Assembly: GCF_044597725.1 (NCBI RefSeq)
Contig: NZ_CP139003.1
Location: forward strand, 3,599,686-3,663,685
Reading direction: 5' to 3'
Source: Bermanella sp044597725
GTDB taxonomy: Bacteria; Pseudomonadota; Gammaproteobacteria; Pseudomonadales; Oceanobacteraceae
DNA: 64,000 bases
Part shown: positions 26,786-36,904 of the stretch, one piece after another
Position numbering within the stretch: position 1 is the first letter of the stretch
Layout: the number at the start of each line of letters is the position of its first letter
Notes under the pieces: generated by a model
Database searches by the model: none
What the model was told of the DNA's origin: nothing
Seen by the model: only the letters and a program-made list of their open reading frames with translations
Translations under genes and position numbers: made by a program

Positions 26786-26992
26786 ATTGCTAATTTTAGG
26801 ATCGGTACGATAAAGAGCAGTAAAAAATTTAAATAGAAAGATTAATAGCTATAAAATAATATGGAGTATAATTAATTGGATAAATATCAAGTAGATCATC
26901 ATCTATCTAAATAAAAATCTCTCCATACATTGGATAAAAAGCCATGCTTAAAGCTATATGGATTTGTAATTAATCGCTAAGGAACCCTATAT

Positions 26993-29599
26993 ATGGAATC
27001 AAACACAGAATTAGACTCACATAACTATATAGAGCCGGCGCAACTAGAAGAACTCTGGGATCAGTTTCTTGAGCTATGGCCACTTGAGCGTCTGGAATCA
27101 ATGTCCCTTGAGGAATATACAAGCCAAGGAACAGACGATAGTTTTTGTTACTGGATTGAATCGGCAACAGACAAGTTAGGTTCAATCTGGGGAGGCTCTG
27201 CTTTTAAATTTGGCGTTTACGCACGCAAAGATACAGCCTCAAAAGTCAACAGCAATGGCCGTTGCTATAACGATCATTATGGGTGGATGTCTAAGTATGG
27301 TGATACACCAGAAGAAGCATTTTCCTCAGTCAAAGCAGAAATTATTAAAGTTGCTAATGCTGCGCGAGAAGGCGTTCTTGAAACCGTTAATCATGCAAAC
27401 CTTGGCGAAGCAATTCGCTGGAAAATTGCCTTTCTCTACCAAAATCGCAACGAACCAAAAATACTGCCAGTGTTTACTGGCGAAAGGCTTTCAATTTTAA
27501 CGGGAAAGTCTGTAAAAAAAGAACGTGTAGAAGCGTTAGATATACTGATGAAGCAGGTTGGTACGAGAGAATTATTCGAATTCTCGCAAGCGTTATGGCA
27601 AAAAGCAGATGAATTGATGTTTGCTCAGTTTAATGCTGACAAGGCACAGTTATTCTTTGATGAATCAGAAGGTTTTCAAGCGATTAAACCGCCTACGAAA
27701 TATATAGCGGGATATGAATTACTTAGCGGCAAACAAATTGCTCTAGTAAGAAATAGTAAAACAGTGAGTCTTTTTTTGCAGCCTGGAACCTGGGTTGACA
27801 AGGTTCGATCATTGCTTACTTCAGTAAAGAGTTATTCTGCCGATGAACCTCGAAGCAGCAACCTTGAAGTAAATGCTCCTCAATTAGCTATTGGACAACC
27901 TTCGATAAAGGTTACGGTGGACTCACTCTCGGCCCTTCAAGCTCTATGTTCTGCATATGATAACGATCTGGCAGATTCACCAGTCGCTGATACTATTAAT
28001 AACCAATGGAGCGATAAAGTGTCCTCAACACTAAACCAGGTTCTTTACGGCCCACCAGGTACAGGTAAAACTTATGCAACCACCGAAAAAGCGGTTGAAC
28101 TAGCTGATCCTAAATGGATGGCTGAGCTACTATCACAGGAATTGAGTGTTGCTGAGCATCGCTCGGCAATCAAACAACGCTATGATGATCTGGTCGCAGA
28201 TGGGCGCATAGCTTTTACTACCTTTCACCAAAGCTTCTCTTATGAGGATTTTATCGAGGGTATTCGAGCTGAAACCAAAGATGATAAAGTCAGCTACAAC
28301 GTTGAAGATGGTATTTTTAAGGCGTTAGCCGCATTAGCAGCTGAAGAAAAATCACCTTCGGGCGTGACGAATACGTTGTCACTAGATGGTCGCCGAGTCT
28401 GGAAGATGTCGTTGGGGAATACTCTCAAAGGTGAAAATGAAGCCTATGAGGACTGCATAGAGAACAACTACATCAGTCTAGGCTGGGGCGGTAATATCGA
28501 TTTCAGCCAGTGCGAAGACCGTGCTGCTATTCAGGATCTCTATTCTGCAAAGACTGGCGAAAAATACGACAGCACTTCTTACAATGTATCAGCGGTAAAC
28601 ACGTTTAAAAATGTCATACGAAAAGGCGATATTGTGATCGTTTCCGATGGCAACCATAAGTTCAGGGCAATCGCTGAGGTGAAAGGTGATTACTACTATT
28701 CACCAGAATCTGAAGGTCGCTACTTTAGCCAGTGTAGGTCAGTCCGATGGTTAAGGATATTCGAAACCAGCATTCCTAAGGAAGCGTTGTTTAATAAGTC
28801 TCTTTCACAGATGACACTGTATGAGTTAAAACCATCTACCATCAAGTTAGAAAAGCTAAAAGACTTCCTAACGGCACCTACAGAGCGTTCCTCAAGTTCA
28901 GGGAATTACGTATTAATTATCGACGAAATAAATCGAGGTAATATTTCTCGTATCTTTGGTGAACTGATTACTCTATTAGAGCCGGATAAAAGAAAAGGTG
29001 CTTCCGATGAGCGCTCAGTAATTTTACCGTATTCTAAAGATTCGTTCTCGGTGCCCGACAATCTGATCGTGCTTGGTACAATGAATACCGCTGACAAGTC
29101 TCTAGCCCAGCTCGACCTAGCTCTTCGTCGCCGCTTTGAATTTGTCGAGCTAATGCCAAAACCCCAGCTATTGCAAGGGGTTTTAGTGCATGGCGTCGAT
29201 GTTTCTGAGCTACTCCAAGTGCTGAATCAGCGTATTGAGATACTACTGGATCGTGATCACACCATCGGTCATGCGTATTTTTGGCCATTGCATTCAGCAG
29301 CCTCCGAAGAAGAGCGTCAAACTCTTCTGGCAAATATTTTTGCAAAGCGCATCATTCCGCTACTACAAGAATATTTCTTCTCCGATTGGGAGCGAATTGG
29401 CTGGGTATTAAACGACCCTTTAAAGCCAGCGCCTGAGCGTTTTATTGAGCTAAATGAAGTCGGAGCATCCGTAGTGAATCTTTTCCCACCGGATATTGCC
29501 AGTCAGATTACGGATCGTCGTTACCGTATCAATGATAAAGCATTCAATAAGCCTGGAGCTTATCAAGGAATTCTGTCGGGAGTGGGAGTATCCGCCTGA
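26993..29599 (+). CDS. mcrB: McrB-like GTPase/AAA+ restriction protein
   Basis: 868-residue McrB homologue, the motor and DNA-reading subunit of a modification-dependent restriction system. The N-terminal ~330 residues are a DNA-reading region (FCYWIESATDKLGSIWGGSAFKFG). The AAA+ core has Walker A GPPGTGKT at 353-360, Walker B VLIIDEINRGNISRIFGEL and the McrB signature MNTADKS, with arginine fingers LRRRFEF. Unusually, about 170 residues (VWKMSLGNTLKGENEAYEDC ... FRAIAEVKGDYYY) are inserted between Walker A and Walker B. They resemble a PUA/EVE-like reader that could recognise modified bases. The gene overlaps mcrC by one base (TGATG). Confidence 0.9.
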   Translation: MESNTELDSHNYIEPAQLEELWDQFLELWPLERLESMSLEEYTSQGTDDSFCYWIESATDKLGSIWGGSAFKFGVYARKDTASKVNSNGRCYNDHYGWMSKYGDTPEEAFSSVKAEIIKVANAAREGVLETVNHANLGEAIRWKIAFLYQNRNEPKILPVFTGERLSILTGKSVKKERVEALDILMKQVGTRELFEFSQALWQKADELMFAQFNADKAQLFFDESEGFQAIKPPTKYIAGYELLSGKQIALVRNSKTVSLFLQPGTWVDKVRSLLTSVKSYSADEPRSSNLEVNAPQLAIGQPSIKVTVDSLSALQALCSAYDNDLADSPVADTINNQWSDKVSSTLNQVLYGPPGTGKTYATTEKAVELADPKWMAELLSQELSVAEHRSAIKQRYDDLVADGRIAFTTFHQSFSYEDFIEGIRAETKDDKVSYNVEDGIFKALAALAAEEKSPSGVTNTLSLDGRRVWKMSLGNTLKGENEAYEDCIENNYISLGWGGNIDFSQCEDRAAIQDLYSAKTGEKYDSTSYNVSAVNTFKNVIRKGDIVIVSDGNHKFRAIAEVKGDYYYSPESEGRYFSQCRSVRWLRIFETSIPKEALFNKSLSQMTLYELKPSTIKLEKLKDFLTAPTERSSSSGNYVLIIDEINRGNISRIFGELITLLEPDKRKGASDERSVILPYSKDSFSVPDNLIVLGTMNTADKSLAQLDLALRRRFEFVELMPKPQLLQGVLVHGVDVSELLQVLNQRIEILLDRDHTIGHAYFWPLHSAASEEERQTLLANIFAKRIIPLLQEYFFSDWERIGWVLNDPLKPAPERFIELNEVGASVVNLFPPDIASQITDRRYRINDKAFNKPGAYQGILSGVGVSA

Positions 29600-30918
29600 T
29601 GCTTCAGGTAAGAGAGTACGGACATATCACGACCGATACCAGCATGACTTCAACATTGGATTGTGCTGTAGTCAGTCCTGATACCTTTGATTGGCTGCAG
29701 CGTTTGACTGGAGAATGGGGGAAAGGCTCTCCAATTGCGATAATTAATGGCCATCGTTCTTTAAAGCTCGAAAGTTATGTAGGTTTTCTGCAGAGTCCAA
29801 ATGGCGAATCTATAGAAATTCTGCCTAAAACCCGCCTTGGAGTGGAAGACCCATTAATGGCGAGGCGTATTTTACAGCGCATGTTGATTGCATCTCTCGG
29901 GGTAAAACCCCGCAATGTGGGAACTGCAGAGTTGTTGCGCATGCCGGAGCCGCTACATGAATGGATTTTTAATCAGTTTTTGACTGAGCTTCAACACCTT
30001 GTCAGTAAAGGGCTTCGCTTTGACTATCAAAGGATGAATGAAGAAAGTCGTTTTATACGTGGTCAATTACGGCTTGACCAGCAACAACGACAACTTCCAG
30101 GTCGGCAACATTTATTTCATATTAGTCACGATATTTTTACACCAGACCGGCTTGAAAACCGGCTACTGAAAACCGCTCTAAGTTATATACTGTACAGTTG
30201 TAAAAGCGCTGAAAATTGGCGTTTGGCAAACGAACTGGCTCATCAGCTAGATGAAATTTCAATTGAACAAAAACCATTACAACGGATAAAGCATTGGCAA
30301 AGCAGCAAGCTAATGCAGCTTTACAACGATATCTACCCATGGTGCGAACTAGTGCTAGAGAAACTAAACCCGAATTTTCAGCAGGGTTACCATCGTGGCA
30401 TTGCAATGCTATTTCCGATGGAGCGACTGTTCGAGAAATATGTAGAAGTCTCACTACGTCGCAACTTACCTTCTAGTTATCGGTTGCAGGCTCAGGCTAG
30501 TTCAAAATCTCTGATGAAACACCAATTTGAGAGCTCTGATATAGCTACTAGCATATTTCAGCTAAGGCCAGATCTTCTGCTCAAATCAGCAGAAGGCACT
30601 CAAGTGCTTGATACTAAGTGGAAACTACTGGATCAACAAAAGGCCAATACTAAAGACAAATACGGCATTGATGAGAGCGACCTGTATCAAATGTTTGCCT
30701 ATGGTCATAAGTATCAGAATGGCTACGGCCACATGATGCTCATATACCCCCGCAACGACAGGTTCAAATCACCCCTACCTGTATTTCGGTATTCAGATTC
30801 ACTTGGGATATGGGTTGTCCCGTTCTGTCTGGAAACAGGTTCTCTTATATCGGGAGAATGGCAAACGTATTTCTGTGAGAATAATAGGCAAAACACGATT
30901 ATAGGAAGTAATAGTTGA
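29599..30918 (+). CDS. mcrC: McrC-like nuclease subunit
   Basis: 439-residue McrC homologue that supplies the endonuclease to the McrB ring. Visible are the N-terminal strand-rich domain (GYVGFLQSPNGESIEILPKTRLG resembles the family's IxILPK motif) and the C-terminal PD-(D/E)xK site: D in FQLRPDLLL and DTKWK about 20 residues later, followed by the conserved DLYQMFAYGHKY. It starts within the mcrB stop (one-base overlap), and its own TGA overlaps the hsdR ATG by one base. The McrBC genes are thus stitched directly onto hsdR, evidence that mcrBC and the intact hsdR moved in or recombined as one block. Confidence 0.92.
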   Translation: MLQVREYGHITTDTSMTSTLDCAVVSPDTFDWLQRLTGEWGKGSPIAIINGHRSLKLESYVGFLQSPNGESIEILPKTRLGVEDPLMARRILQRMLIASLGVKPRNVGTAELLRMPEPLHEWIFNQFLTELQHLVSKGLRFDYQRMNEESRFIRGQLRLDQQQRQLPGRQHLFHISHDIFTPDRLENRLLKTALSYILYSCKSAENWRLANELAHQLDEISIEQKPLQRIKHWQSSKLMQLYNDIYPWCELVLEKLNPNFQQGYHRGIAMLFPMERLFEKYVEVSLRRNLPSSYRLQAQASSKSLMKHQFESSDIATSIFQLRPDLLLKSAEGTQVLDTKWKLLDQQKANTKDKYGIDESDLYQMFAYGHKYQNGYGHMMLIYPRNDRFKSPLPVFRYSDSLGIWVVPFCLETGSLISGEWQTYFCENNRQNTIIGSNS

Positions 30919-33900
30919 TGGATAAATTTCAGGTTCCGAAGTTTCAGGAGGAATACAGTGCCAAGTTACCAGCGCTGACGCTGTTGACCAATCTCGGATG
31001 GTCTTTCCTGCCGCCTGAACTCGCGTTGACCGCCCGAGGCGGCAAGGTCGATGAAGTAGTTTTGCACGAGCTGCTGCGCAACGAGCTCCAGAAACGCTCG
31101 TATACCTTTGCTGGTAAAAGCTATCCGCTGTCTGACAAGTCCATCGACAACCTAATTGCAGAGGTGCGTAGCCCTGCACTTAACGAAGGCCTATTAACGG
31201 CGAATGAGCGCCTGTACAACCACTTGCTATATGGCATCTCCGTTACTGAGTTTGTGGATGGTAAAAAGACCAGCCCGACTATCCCCCTGATTGACTGGCA
31301 GAACCCGGACAACAACAGCTTTGTATTCACGGAAGAGTTTAGCGTCACCCGCTCGGGGGGTGTAGAAAGCCGTAGACCTGATATCGTGTGTTTTATTAAC
31401 GGTATTCCTCTGGTTGTGATTGAGGCAAAGCGCCCAGATGGTAATGCGAAGAAAGGCCCGACCATTGACGAAGGTATTTCGCAAACCCTGCGTAACCAGC
31501 GCCATGACGAAATCCCTTTATTATTCGCCTATAGCCAAATGTTGCTGTCAGTTAACGGAAACGAAGGTCGATATGGTACCTGCGGCACGCCCACCAAGTT
31601 TTGGGCTGCATGGCGTGAAGAGGATATATCTGACGCTGAGATGTACGCCATCAAAAACAAAACGCTCAAAAATGAACACTTGGCCGGCTTATTTAAGCAC
31701 CGCCCGGCAAAAGACTTGGACTGGTACCAGAGCCTGACCGCTGCTGGGGAGTTGGCAGTTACTGGTCAGGATCAGCTATTGATCAGCCTATTGAGCCCAA
31801 ATCGACTGCTAGAAATGATTCGTTACTTCACCCTATTTGATAAGAAGGCCGGCAAGATCATCGCACGCTATCAACAGGTATTCGGTATCAAGCGGTTGAT
31901 TGAGCGTATCAATACTCGCAGCAGTACAGGAGGCCGCGAGGGCGGTGTAGTTTGGCACACTACAGGGTCTGGTAAATCATTCACCATGGTGTTTCTTAGT
32001 AAGGCTCTGATCCTGCATGAGAGTCTGAAGCAATGCCGTATTGTGGTAGTAACAGACAGAGTCGATTTGGAAACTCAACTCAGTAATACGTTTACTTCAG
32101 GTGGAGCAATTGATAGCAAAAAAGATCGTACCGCAGCCATGGCTACCTCAGGGAAACGTCTTGCTGAGCAGATAGGTAAAGGTACAGAAAGGATTATTTT
32201 CTCGCTGATTCAGAAATTTAACAGCGCGACAAAAATGCCTGAATGCGTCAATGATAGCTCGGATATTATTGTTCTGATAGACGAGGGGCATAGGAGCCAA
32301 GGCGGCGAAAATCATATTCGAATGAAACAGGCTCTCCCCAATGCGGCCTTTGTGGCCTTCACTGGCACTCCACTGCTTAAAGACGATAAGACTGAGAATA
32401 AGTTTGGCCCGATCGTGCATGCCTATACCATGCAACGGGCTGTCGAAGATCGTACCGTAACACCCTTACTCTACGAAGAACGTATTCCAGACTTAGACGT
32501 AAATGAGCGGGCAATTGATAGTTGGTTTGAACGCATTACTGAGGGATTATCTGAAGAACAAAAGTCAGATTTGAAAAGGAAGTTTGCTAAAAAGGGACCT
32601 GTTTACGGTGCCGATGATCGCATTCGTCTAATCGCTTTGGATATTGCAAACCACTTTGTGAAAAACATAGACGAAGGATTAAAAGGCCAATTGGCCTGCG
32701 ACAGCAAGGCGTCAGCTATTAAGTATAAGAAATACCTAGATGAGGCGGGCTTGTTTGAGTCTGCTGTCGTTATGAGCCCTCCCGATACACGAGAAGGGAA
32801 CACTGAAGTCGATGAAGCCACTACGCCTGAGGTAACACAGTGGTGGAAAGACAATGTTGGCAATCAAGATGAGCAAGCTTATACCAAGCATCTGGTAAAT
32901 CGATTTGAACAAGATGACTCACTTAAGCTTCTAATTGTCGTCGACAAACTCTTAACTGGCTTTGATGAACCTCAGAATGCGGTGCTTTATATTGATAAAC
33001 CGTTGAAAGAGCACAATTTAATTCAGGCAATAGCTAGGGTGAACCGACTACATCCTAAGAAAAAGTTTGGCCTACTTATTGACTATCGCGGTATTTTAGC
33101 CGAGTTGGATGCCACTATTCAAAAATATCAGGATCTGGCCTCCCGTACTCAAGGCGGTTACGACATCAATGATATCGAAGGCCTATATGATCAGATGAGC
33201 ACGGAATATAGACGTCTACCTCAACTTTATAAGCAGCTTTGGGCCATATTCGATGGCGTGAAAAACAAAAATGATATTGAGCAGCTTCGCCAAGTCCTTG
33301 TGCCCAAAACAGAAGAACGGGGCGGTGAGCTAGTTGATAGTCACTTAAAAATACGTGAAGACTTCTACGAAGCCTTAACGGCATTCGCAAGCTGCCTGAA
33401 GGTCGCTCTCCAGTCAGCAACATTTTTCGAAGATAAAAGCTTTAGTGATCAAGACCGTCAACACTACAAAGAAACCGTTAAGCAATTCTCGAGCTTACGA
33501 CAACTGGTACAGCAGGATGCTGGAGAAAAAATAGACTATGACGAATATGCAGAACAAGTTAAAAAACTCCTTGATAAGCATGTCGTAGGCGTTGAAGTAA
33601 AAGAGCCTGAAGGTGCATATGAAGTAGGCAGTCTAGGACAGGAAAAAAGAAAAGAAGATTGGAGTGAAGACAAGACACGCAATGAAACAGATATAATTAA
33701 AACTCGTGTCACTCGCATGATTGAGCAAGATCTTAGGGATGACCCCTATGCTCAAGAAGCATTTTCTAAACTCCTTAGGCAAGCTATTGAGGATGCCGAA
33801 AAATTATTCGATCACCCTCTGAAGCAATATATGCTATTCAGTGAGTTCGAAGAACAGGTTCGGAATAGACAACTTGAGGATATTCCTGATGTCTTCGATG

Positions 33901-34202
33901 GCAATCGACATGCACAAGCATACTTTGGGGTATTTAAGAAGGTCTTACCAGAGTCACTAGCTGTGATGGATGAGCAAGTTCAAGGAAAATGGATCAAGCT
34001 AGCTTTTGATATTGACCATACAGTCGAGCAATCTGTAGCAGAAAACTCTATCAATCCTCAGAACATAGAAGCTGATATTCGTAAGGGACTTTTACCCCGT
34101 ATATTCCAAGAGTGTAAATCAGTCGGTGCTGGTATGGAGCAAGCCAAAAAAATCGTTGAGATGATTATTCAAATCACTCGGGTCGGATTAAACGGGGCTT
34201 GA
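30918..34202 (+). CDS. hsdR: Type I restriction subunit HsdR
   Basis: 1094-residue motor/nuclease subunit. The N-terminal PD-(D/E)xK nuclease is seen as RRPDIVCFING (D155) and VVIEAKRPDG (E169, K171). The SF2 translocase has Walker A TGSGKS at 349-354, DEGH-type motif II (IVLIDEGHRSQGG) and motif VI-like HNLIQAIARVNR. A helical C-terminal region contacts HsdM/HsdS. Start: ATG 30918, immediately after an upstream TTG in frame and overlapping the mcrC stop. HsdR is separated from hsdM/hsdS by SIR2-HerA, DRT1 and McrBC. Its first codons also occur as scars at 23587 and 26719. It overlaps the following metalloprotease gene by four bases. Confidence 0.95.
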   Translation: MDKFQVPKFQEEYSAKLPALTLLTNLGWSFLPPELALTARGGKVDEVVLHELLRNELQKRSYTFAGKSYPLSDKSIDNLIAEVRSPALNEGLLTANERLYNHLLYGISVTEFVDGKKTSPTIPLIDWQNPDNNSFVFTEEFSVTRSGGVESRRPDIVCFINGIPLVVIEAKRPDGNAKKGPTIDEGISQTLRNQRHDEIPLLFAYSQMLLSVNGNEGRYGTCGTPTKFWAAWREEDISDAEMYAIKNKTLKNEHLAGLFKHRPAKDLDWYQSLTAAGELAVTGQDQLLISLLSPNRLLEMIRYFTLFDKKAGKIIARYQQVFGIKRLIERINTRSSTGGREGGVVWHTTGSGKSFTMVFLSKALILHESLKQCRIVVVTDRVDLETQLSNTFTSGGAIDSKKDRTAAMATSGKRLAEQIGKGTERIIFSLIQKFNSATKMPECVNDSSDIIVLIDEGHRSQGGENHIRMKQALPNAAFVAFTGTPLLKDDKTENKFGPIVHAYTMQRAVEDRTVTPLLYEERIPDLDVNERAIDSWFERITEGLSEEQKSDLKRKFAKKGPVYGADDRIRLIALDIANHFVKNIDEGLKGQLACDSKASAIKYKKYLDEAGLFESAVVMSPPDTREGNTEVDEATTPEVTQWWKDNVGNQDEQAYTKHLVNRFEQDDSLKLLIVVDKLLTGFDEPQNAVLYIDKPLKEHNLIQAIARVNRLHPKKKFGLLIDYRGILAELDATIQKYQDLASRTQGGYDINDIEGLYDQMSTEYRRLPQLYKQLWAIFDGVKNKNDIEQLRQVLVPKTEERGGELVDSHLKIREDFYEALTAFASCLKVALQSATFFEDKSFSDQDRQHYKETVKQFSSLRQLVQQDAGEKIDYDEYAEQVKKLLDKHVVGVEVKEPEGAYEVGSLGQEKRKEDWSEDKTRNETDIIKTRVTRMIEQDLRDDPYAQEAFSKLLRQAIEDAEKLFDHPLKQYMLFSEFEEQVRNRQLEDIPDVFDGNRHAQAYFGVFKKVLPESLAVMDEQVQGKWIKLAFDIDHTVEQSVAENSINPQNIEADIRKGLLPRIFQECKSVGAGMEQAKKIVEMIIQITRVGLNGA

Positions 34203-34963
34203 ATGCTACTGCCATGAACGTACCGATTAAACCCAATAGCAAGACGATGAGTTTCCGCTACGGAGACGAACTAATTACTTTTGAGCGCGTTAAGCGCCCT
34301 CAAGCAACCGGAAAGGTATTAATCAGAGTTCACCCCAATTGTCAGGTGATCGCATCCGCTCCAGAAGACGCTGACAGCGATGCGGTTCTATCTGCTGTAA
34401 AAAAACGAGGACGATGGATATACAAGCAACTTGAGGGCTTTCGTAAGCAGAACGAATATACAATCCCACGCCAATATACTAGTGGTGAGAGCCATTACTA
34501 CCTTGGAAAACAATACCTCCTTAAAGTCATTGAAGCGCCTGAGCAGGTTCAAGGTGTAAAATTGTTGCGCGGTAAACTAGAAGTATCGGTAAGAACAAAG
34601 TCTGCCGACAAGGTGAAAGAGCTACTCACTCAGTGGTACAAAGCGCGAGCTAAAGAGCTTTTTTCAAAGCGCCTTGAAGTCATGCTTGAACAAGCCCTTT
34701 GGGTAGAAAAACAACCACCGCTACGCATACTGACTATGCGAACCCAATGGGGCAGCTGCTCACCTAACGGCCAGATCACCCTCAATCCGCACCTGGTTAA
34801 AGCACCTCGTGATTGTATCGACTATGTAATCCTCCACGAGCTTTGCCATATTGCCGAGCATAACCATAGTGAAAGATTCTATAGATTGATGAGTCAGGTA
34901 ATGCCGAAATGGGAAAAGATCAAATCTAACCTAGATCAAATGGCAGCTAATCTCATTCAGTAA
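34199..34963 (+). CDS. YgjP/WLM-type zinc metalloprotease
   Basis: About 254-residue M48-like metalloprotease of the YgjP (DUF45) family. The zinc motif HELCHIAEHNHSERFY is present near the C-terminus, after the family motif RTQWGSCSPNGQITLNPHLV. It is frequently the last gene of type I restriction operons, where a role in controlling HsdR by proteolysis has been suggested but not shown. The longest start is TTG 34199, overlapping the hsdR stop. ATG 34214 (249 residues) is an alternative without a better ribosome-binding site. Confidence 0.88.
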   Translation: MNATAMNVPIKPNSKTMSFRYGDELITFERVKRPQATGKVLIRVHPNCQVIASAPEDADSDAVLSAVKKRGRWIYKQLEGFRKQNEYTIPRQYTSGESHYYLGKQYLLKVIEAPEQVQGVKLLRGKLEVSVRTKSADKVKELLTQWYKARAKELFSKRLEVMLEQALWVEKQPPLRILTMRTQWGSCSPNGQITLNPHLVKAPRDCIDYVILHELCHIAEHNHSERFYRLMSQVMPKWEKIKSNLDQMAANLIQ

Positions 34964-34982
34964 AATACACACTGAAGTATAA

Positions 34983-36521
34983 TTATTGCATGTGTTTCAC
35001 GTTGACTTGCTCCTTAATGCTTAACGATAGCTTTTCCAGTAAGCTAATTTCAGCTTTAAAGCGACTCCAAAAACTATGCTTGGGCTTACTATACTCATCC
35101 AAATATCTAATATATCTTTGATACCAGAACTCCCTTAGAGTCACAGACCTACTATCACAAAATTCATCTCCAAATAATCTAACAAATGCTTTAACAACGT
35201 TTTCTCTTTTATGTCGTTCATTATGAGTCCTTCTCGGTTCATTAGTATCAATGACAATATCTAATCCTATATCTGAGAGAAGCATTTTTTTTGCGACTAT
35301 GAAGCATATGTTTTTATTAACAATGTGATTATCATCGTCGTAGTTCTTTATAAAATCACCATCTAATAACGTGTAATATTTGAGTTGAGGATTCATGTAA
35401 AAAGATACTAAAAATCTTTCAATCGCTTTATCCATACAGGAAAGAGAACCAAAGTATTTATTTGTTAACTCTTTTTTTTCTGAAGAATTTAAATTAACGT
35501 CTATTTTTCCTACTATTTCTGATACAATCCTACACCCGCAATAGAGGTGATATTCTCGAAAAAAGAATAAATATATATAGACGTCGAAAATAATACTTTT
35601 ACTACTTTTTATGATTTTTTTATAGGGTATGAAATTGGAGTTATCTGGTACTTCTCCACCTACTAATTTAAAAGCCTCAGTCCTATATGAGTCTATAAAA
35701 ATCTCTAAACACTCTCGATCTTTGTGACTCAACTGTAACCATAGTTCCGACATAAAGTAGTCCAAAAGGAGCCTATAATTTACATTATGATGCTTACTGT
35801 CTGGATCGCTAGGTTTATTAAAGTATAGCTCACAACTAGCGTTATCTGGATTAGGCCAAACCAGATAACTCAAAAATGTTCTATTATTTGCAGAAAATTG
35901 ATCTAGACAAAAAGCGTCTACCTTCGCCAATATTATACTTATTATTAAAGCCTGATCTTTATAGCTATCGCTTAAATTCTTATATATAGATGAGAAACCA
36001 ATAAAATTCTTTAATAGCTTTATAACTCTATTCGCCTCCGACTTAATATTATCAGGGTTTTCAATATCTAGTACTTTAGAAGTATTATGTTTTATAAAAT
36101 CATTAAAACTTTCGATATATTGAATACCAATCTGTTTTTTTGATCGATTATGGTGTCTAAATTTTTTTATACCACTGGCTATTCTAAGGTTTATGTCTTT
36201 TACTAAATCTAAAGAAGTGTAATTTTCGTAAATATATCTTTCAACCTCTATCGGATTTTGATCAATAAAAATTGATCTCGCTAGTCTATCCTTTATAAAA
36301 ATATCGTTTGAAAGGTATTCTCTTAAAAGATTATCTCTAAACCCCCCCCACTTTATTATGTCTGAAAAAGAAGGACTTTCTGAGAAAATTGATTTTATTA
36401 ATCTACGAGCCTCACTTTCGTCTTCTATATATTTAAATTCACTCACTTGATTATAGATATGGAGAAATAGATCACCATAACAATTTTTTTCATGGTTCGA
36501 ATATTTTGAAAAAAAAATCAT
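34983..36521 (-). CDS. Hypothetical AT-rich-coded protein
   Basis: 512 residues, rich in Asn, Ile, Lys, Ser and Tyr. It is predicted almost all helical and has no signal peptide or membrane segment I can defend. No motif is recognised. The gene is markedly more AT-rich than the hsd genes, typical of accessory phage-defence or toxin genes. It is convergent with the metalloprotease and is preceded on the same strand by a small gene 47 bases upstream, so the two probably form a unit. A defence role is suggested only by location. Confidence 0.65.
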   Translation of the reverse strand: MIFFSKYSNHEKNCYGDLFLHIYNQVSEFKYIEDESEARRLIKSIFSESPSFSDIIKWGGFRDNLLREYLSNDIFIKDRLARSIFIDQNPIEVERYIYENYTSLDLVKDINLRIASGIKKFRHHNRSKKQIGIQYIESFNDFIKHNTSKVLDIENPDNIKSEANRVIKLLKNFIGFSSIYKNLSDSYKDQALIISIILAKVDAFCLDQFSANNRTFLSYLVWPNPDNASCELYFNKPSDPDSKHHNVNYRLLLDYFMSELWLQLSHKDRECLEIFIDSYRTEAFKLVGGEVPDNSNFIPYKKIIKSSKSIIFDVYIYLFFFREYHLYCGCRIVSEIVGKIDVNLNSSEKKELTNKYFGSLSCMDKAIERFLVSFYMNPQLKYYTLLDGDFIKNYDDDNHIVNKNICFIVAKKMLLSDIGLDIVIDTNEPRRTHNERHKRENVVKAFVRLFGDEFCDSRSVTLREFWYQRYIRYLDEYSKPKHSFWSRFKAEISLLEKLSLSIKEQVNVKHMQ

Positions 36522-36568
36522 TTAAACCTCATTATGAAAAAGTATAAACCCTTCCTTGGGATCAAAAA

Positions 36569-36886
36569 TTAAGAAATCGCTAATGAATCGTCTAAACAAA
36601 GCTGGTTTTTACGTTGGTCTTCGATAAAGGCATTAGTTTGGCTTTTGGTAAGTAGAACACTAGACTGGCTACTCTTCCAAACTTTCGCAATAGTAACAAC
36701 TTCTTTCTCAGTGAAGTGAACGCCAGATCTAGAATTGTCTTCGATCTGTGCCGCAATGGCTCTCGGGCTTACGCCACTTTCAATTAGTTTTGCGACACGC
36801 TCAACACCGTGTCCGGCTCTACTAATAGGTCCACGACACTTTTCTAAAATAAATTCAAAATTTTCCGTTTTAGTTTTTTTGCTCAT
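36569..36886 (-). CDS. Small hypothetical protein upstream of the 512-residue gene
   Basis: 105 residues from ATG 36886, which has GGAGG 5 bases upstream; a GTG-started longer frame to 36904 lacks this support. The middle (ISRAGHGVERVAKLIESGVSPRAIAAQIE) looks like a helix-turn-helix or mobilisation-type DNA-binding segment. The family is not recognised. It may regulate or act with the 512-residue protein encoded 47 bases downstream. Confidence 0.6.
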   Translation of the reverse strand: MSKKTKTENFEFILEKCRGPISRAGHGVERVAKLIESGVSPRAIAAQIEDNSRSGVHFTEKEVVTIAKVWKSSQSSVLLTKSQTNAFIEDQRKNQLCLDDSLAIS

Positions 36887-36904
36887 CACAACCTCCAAGG
36901 TCAT

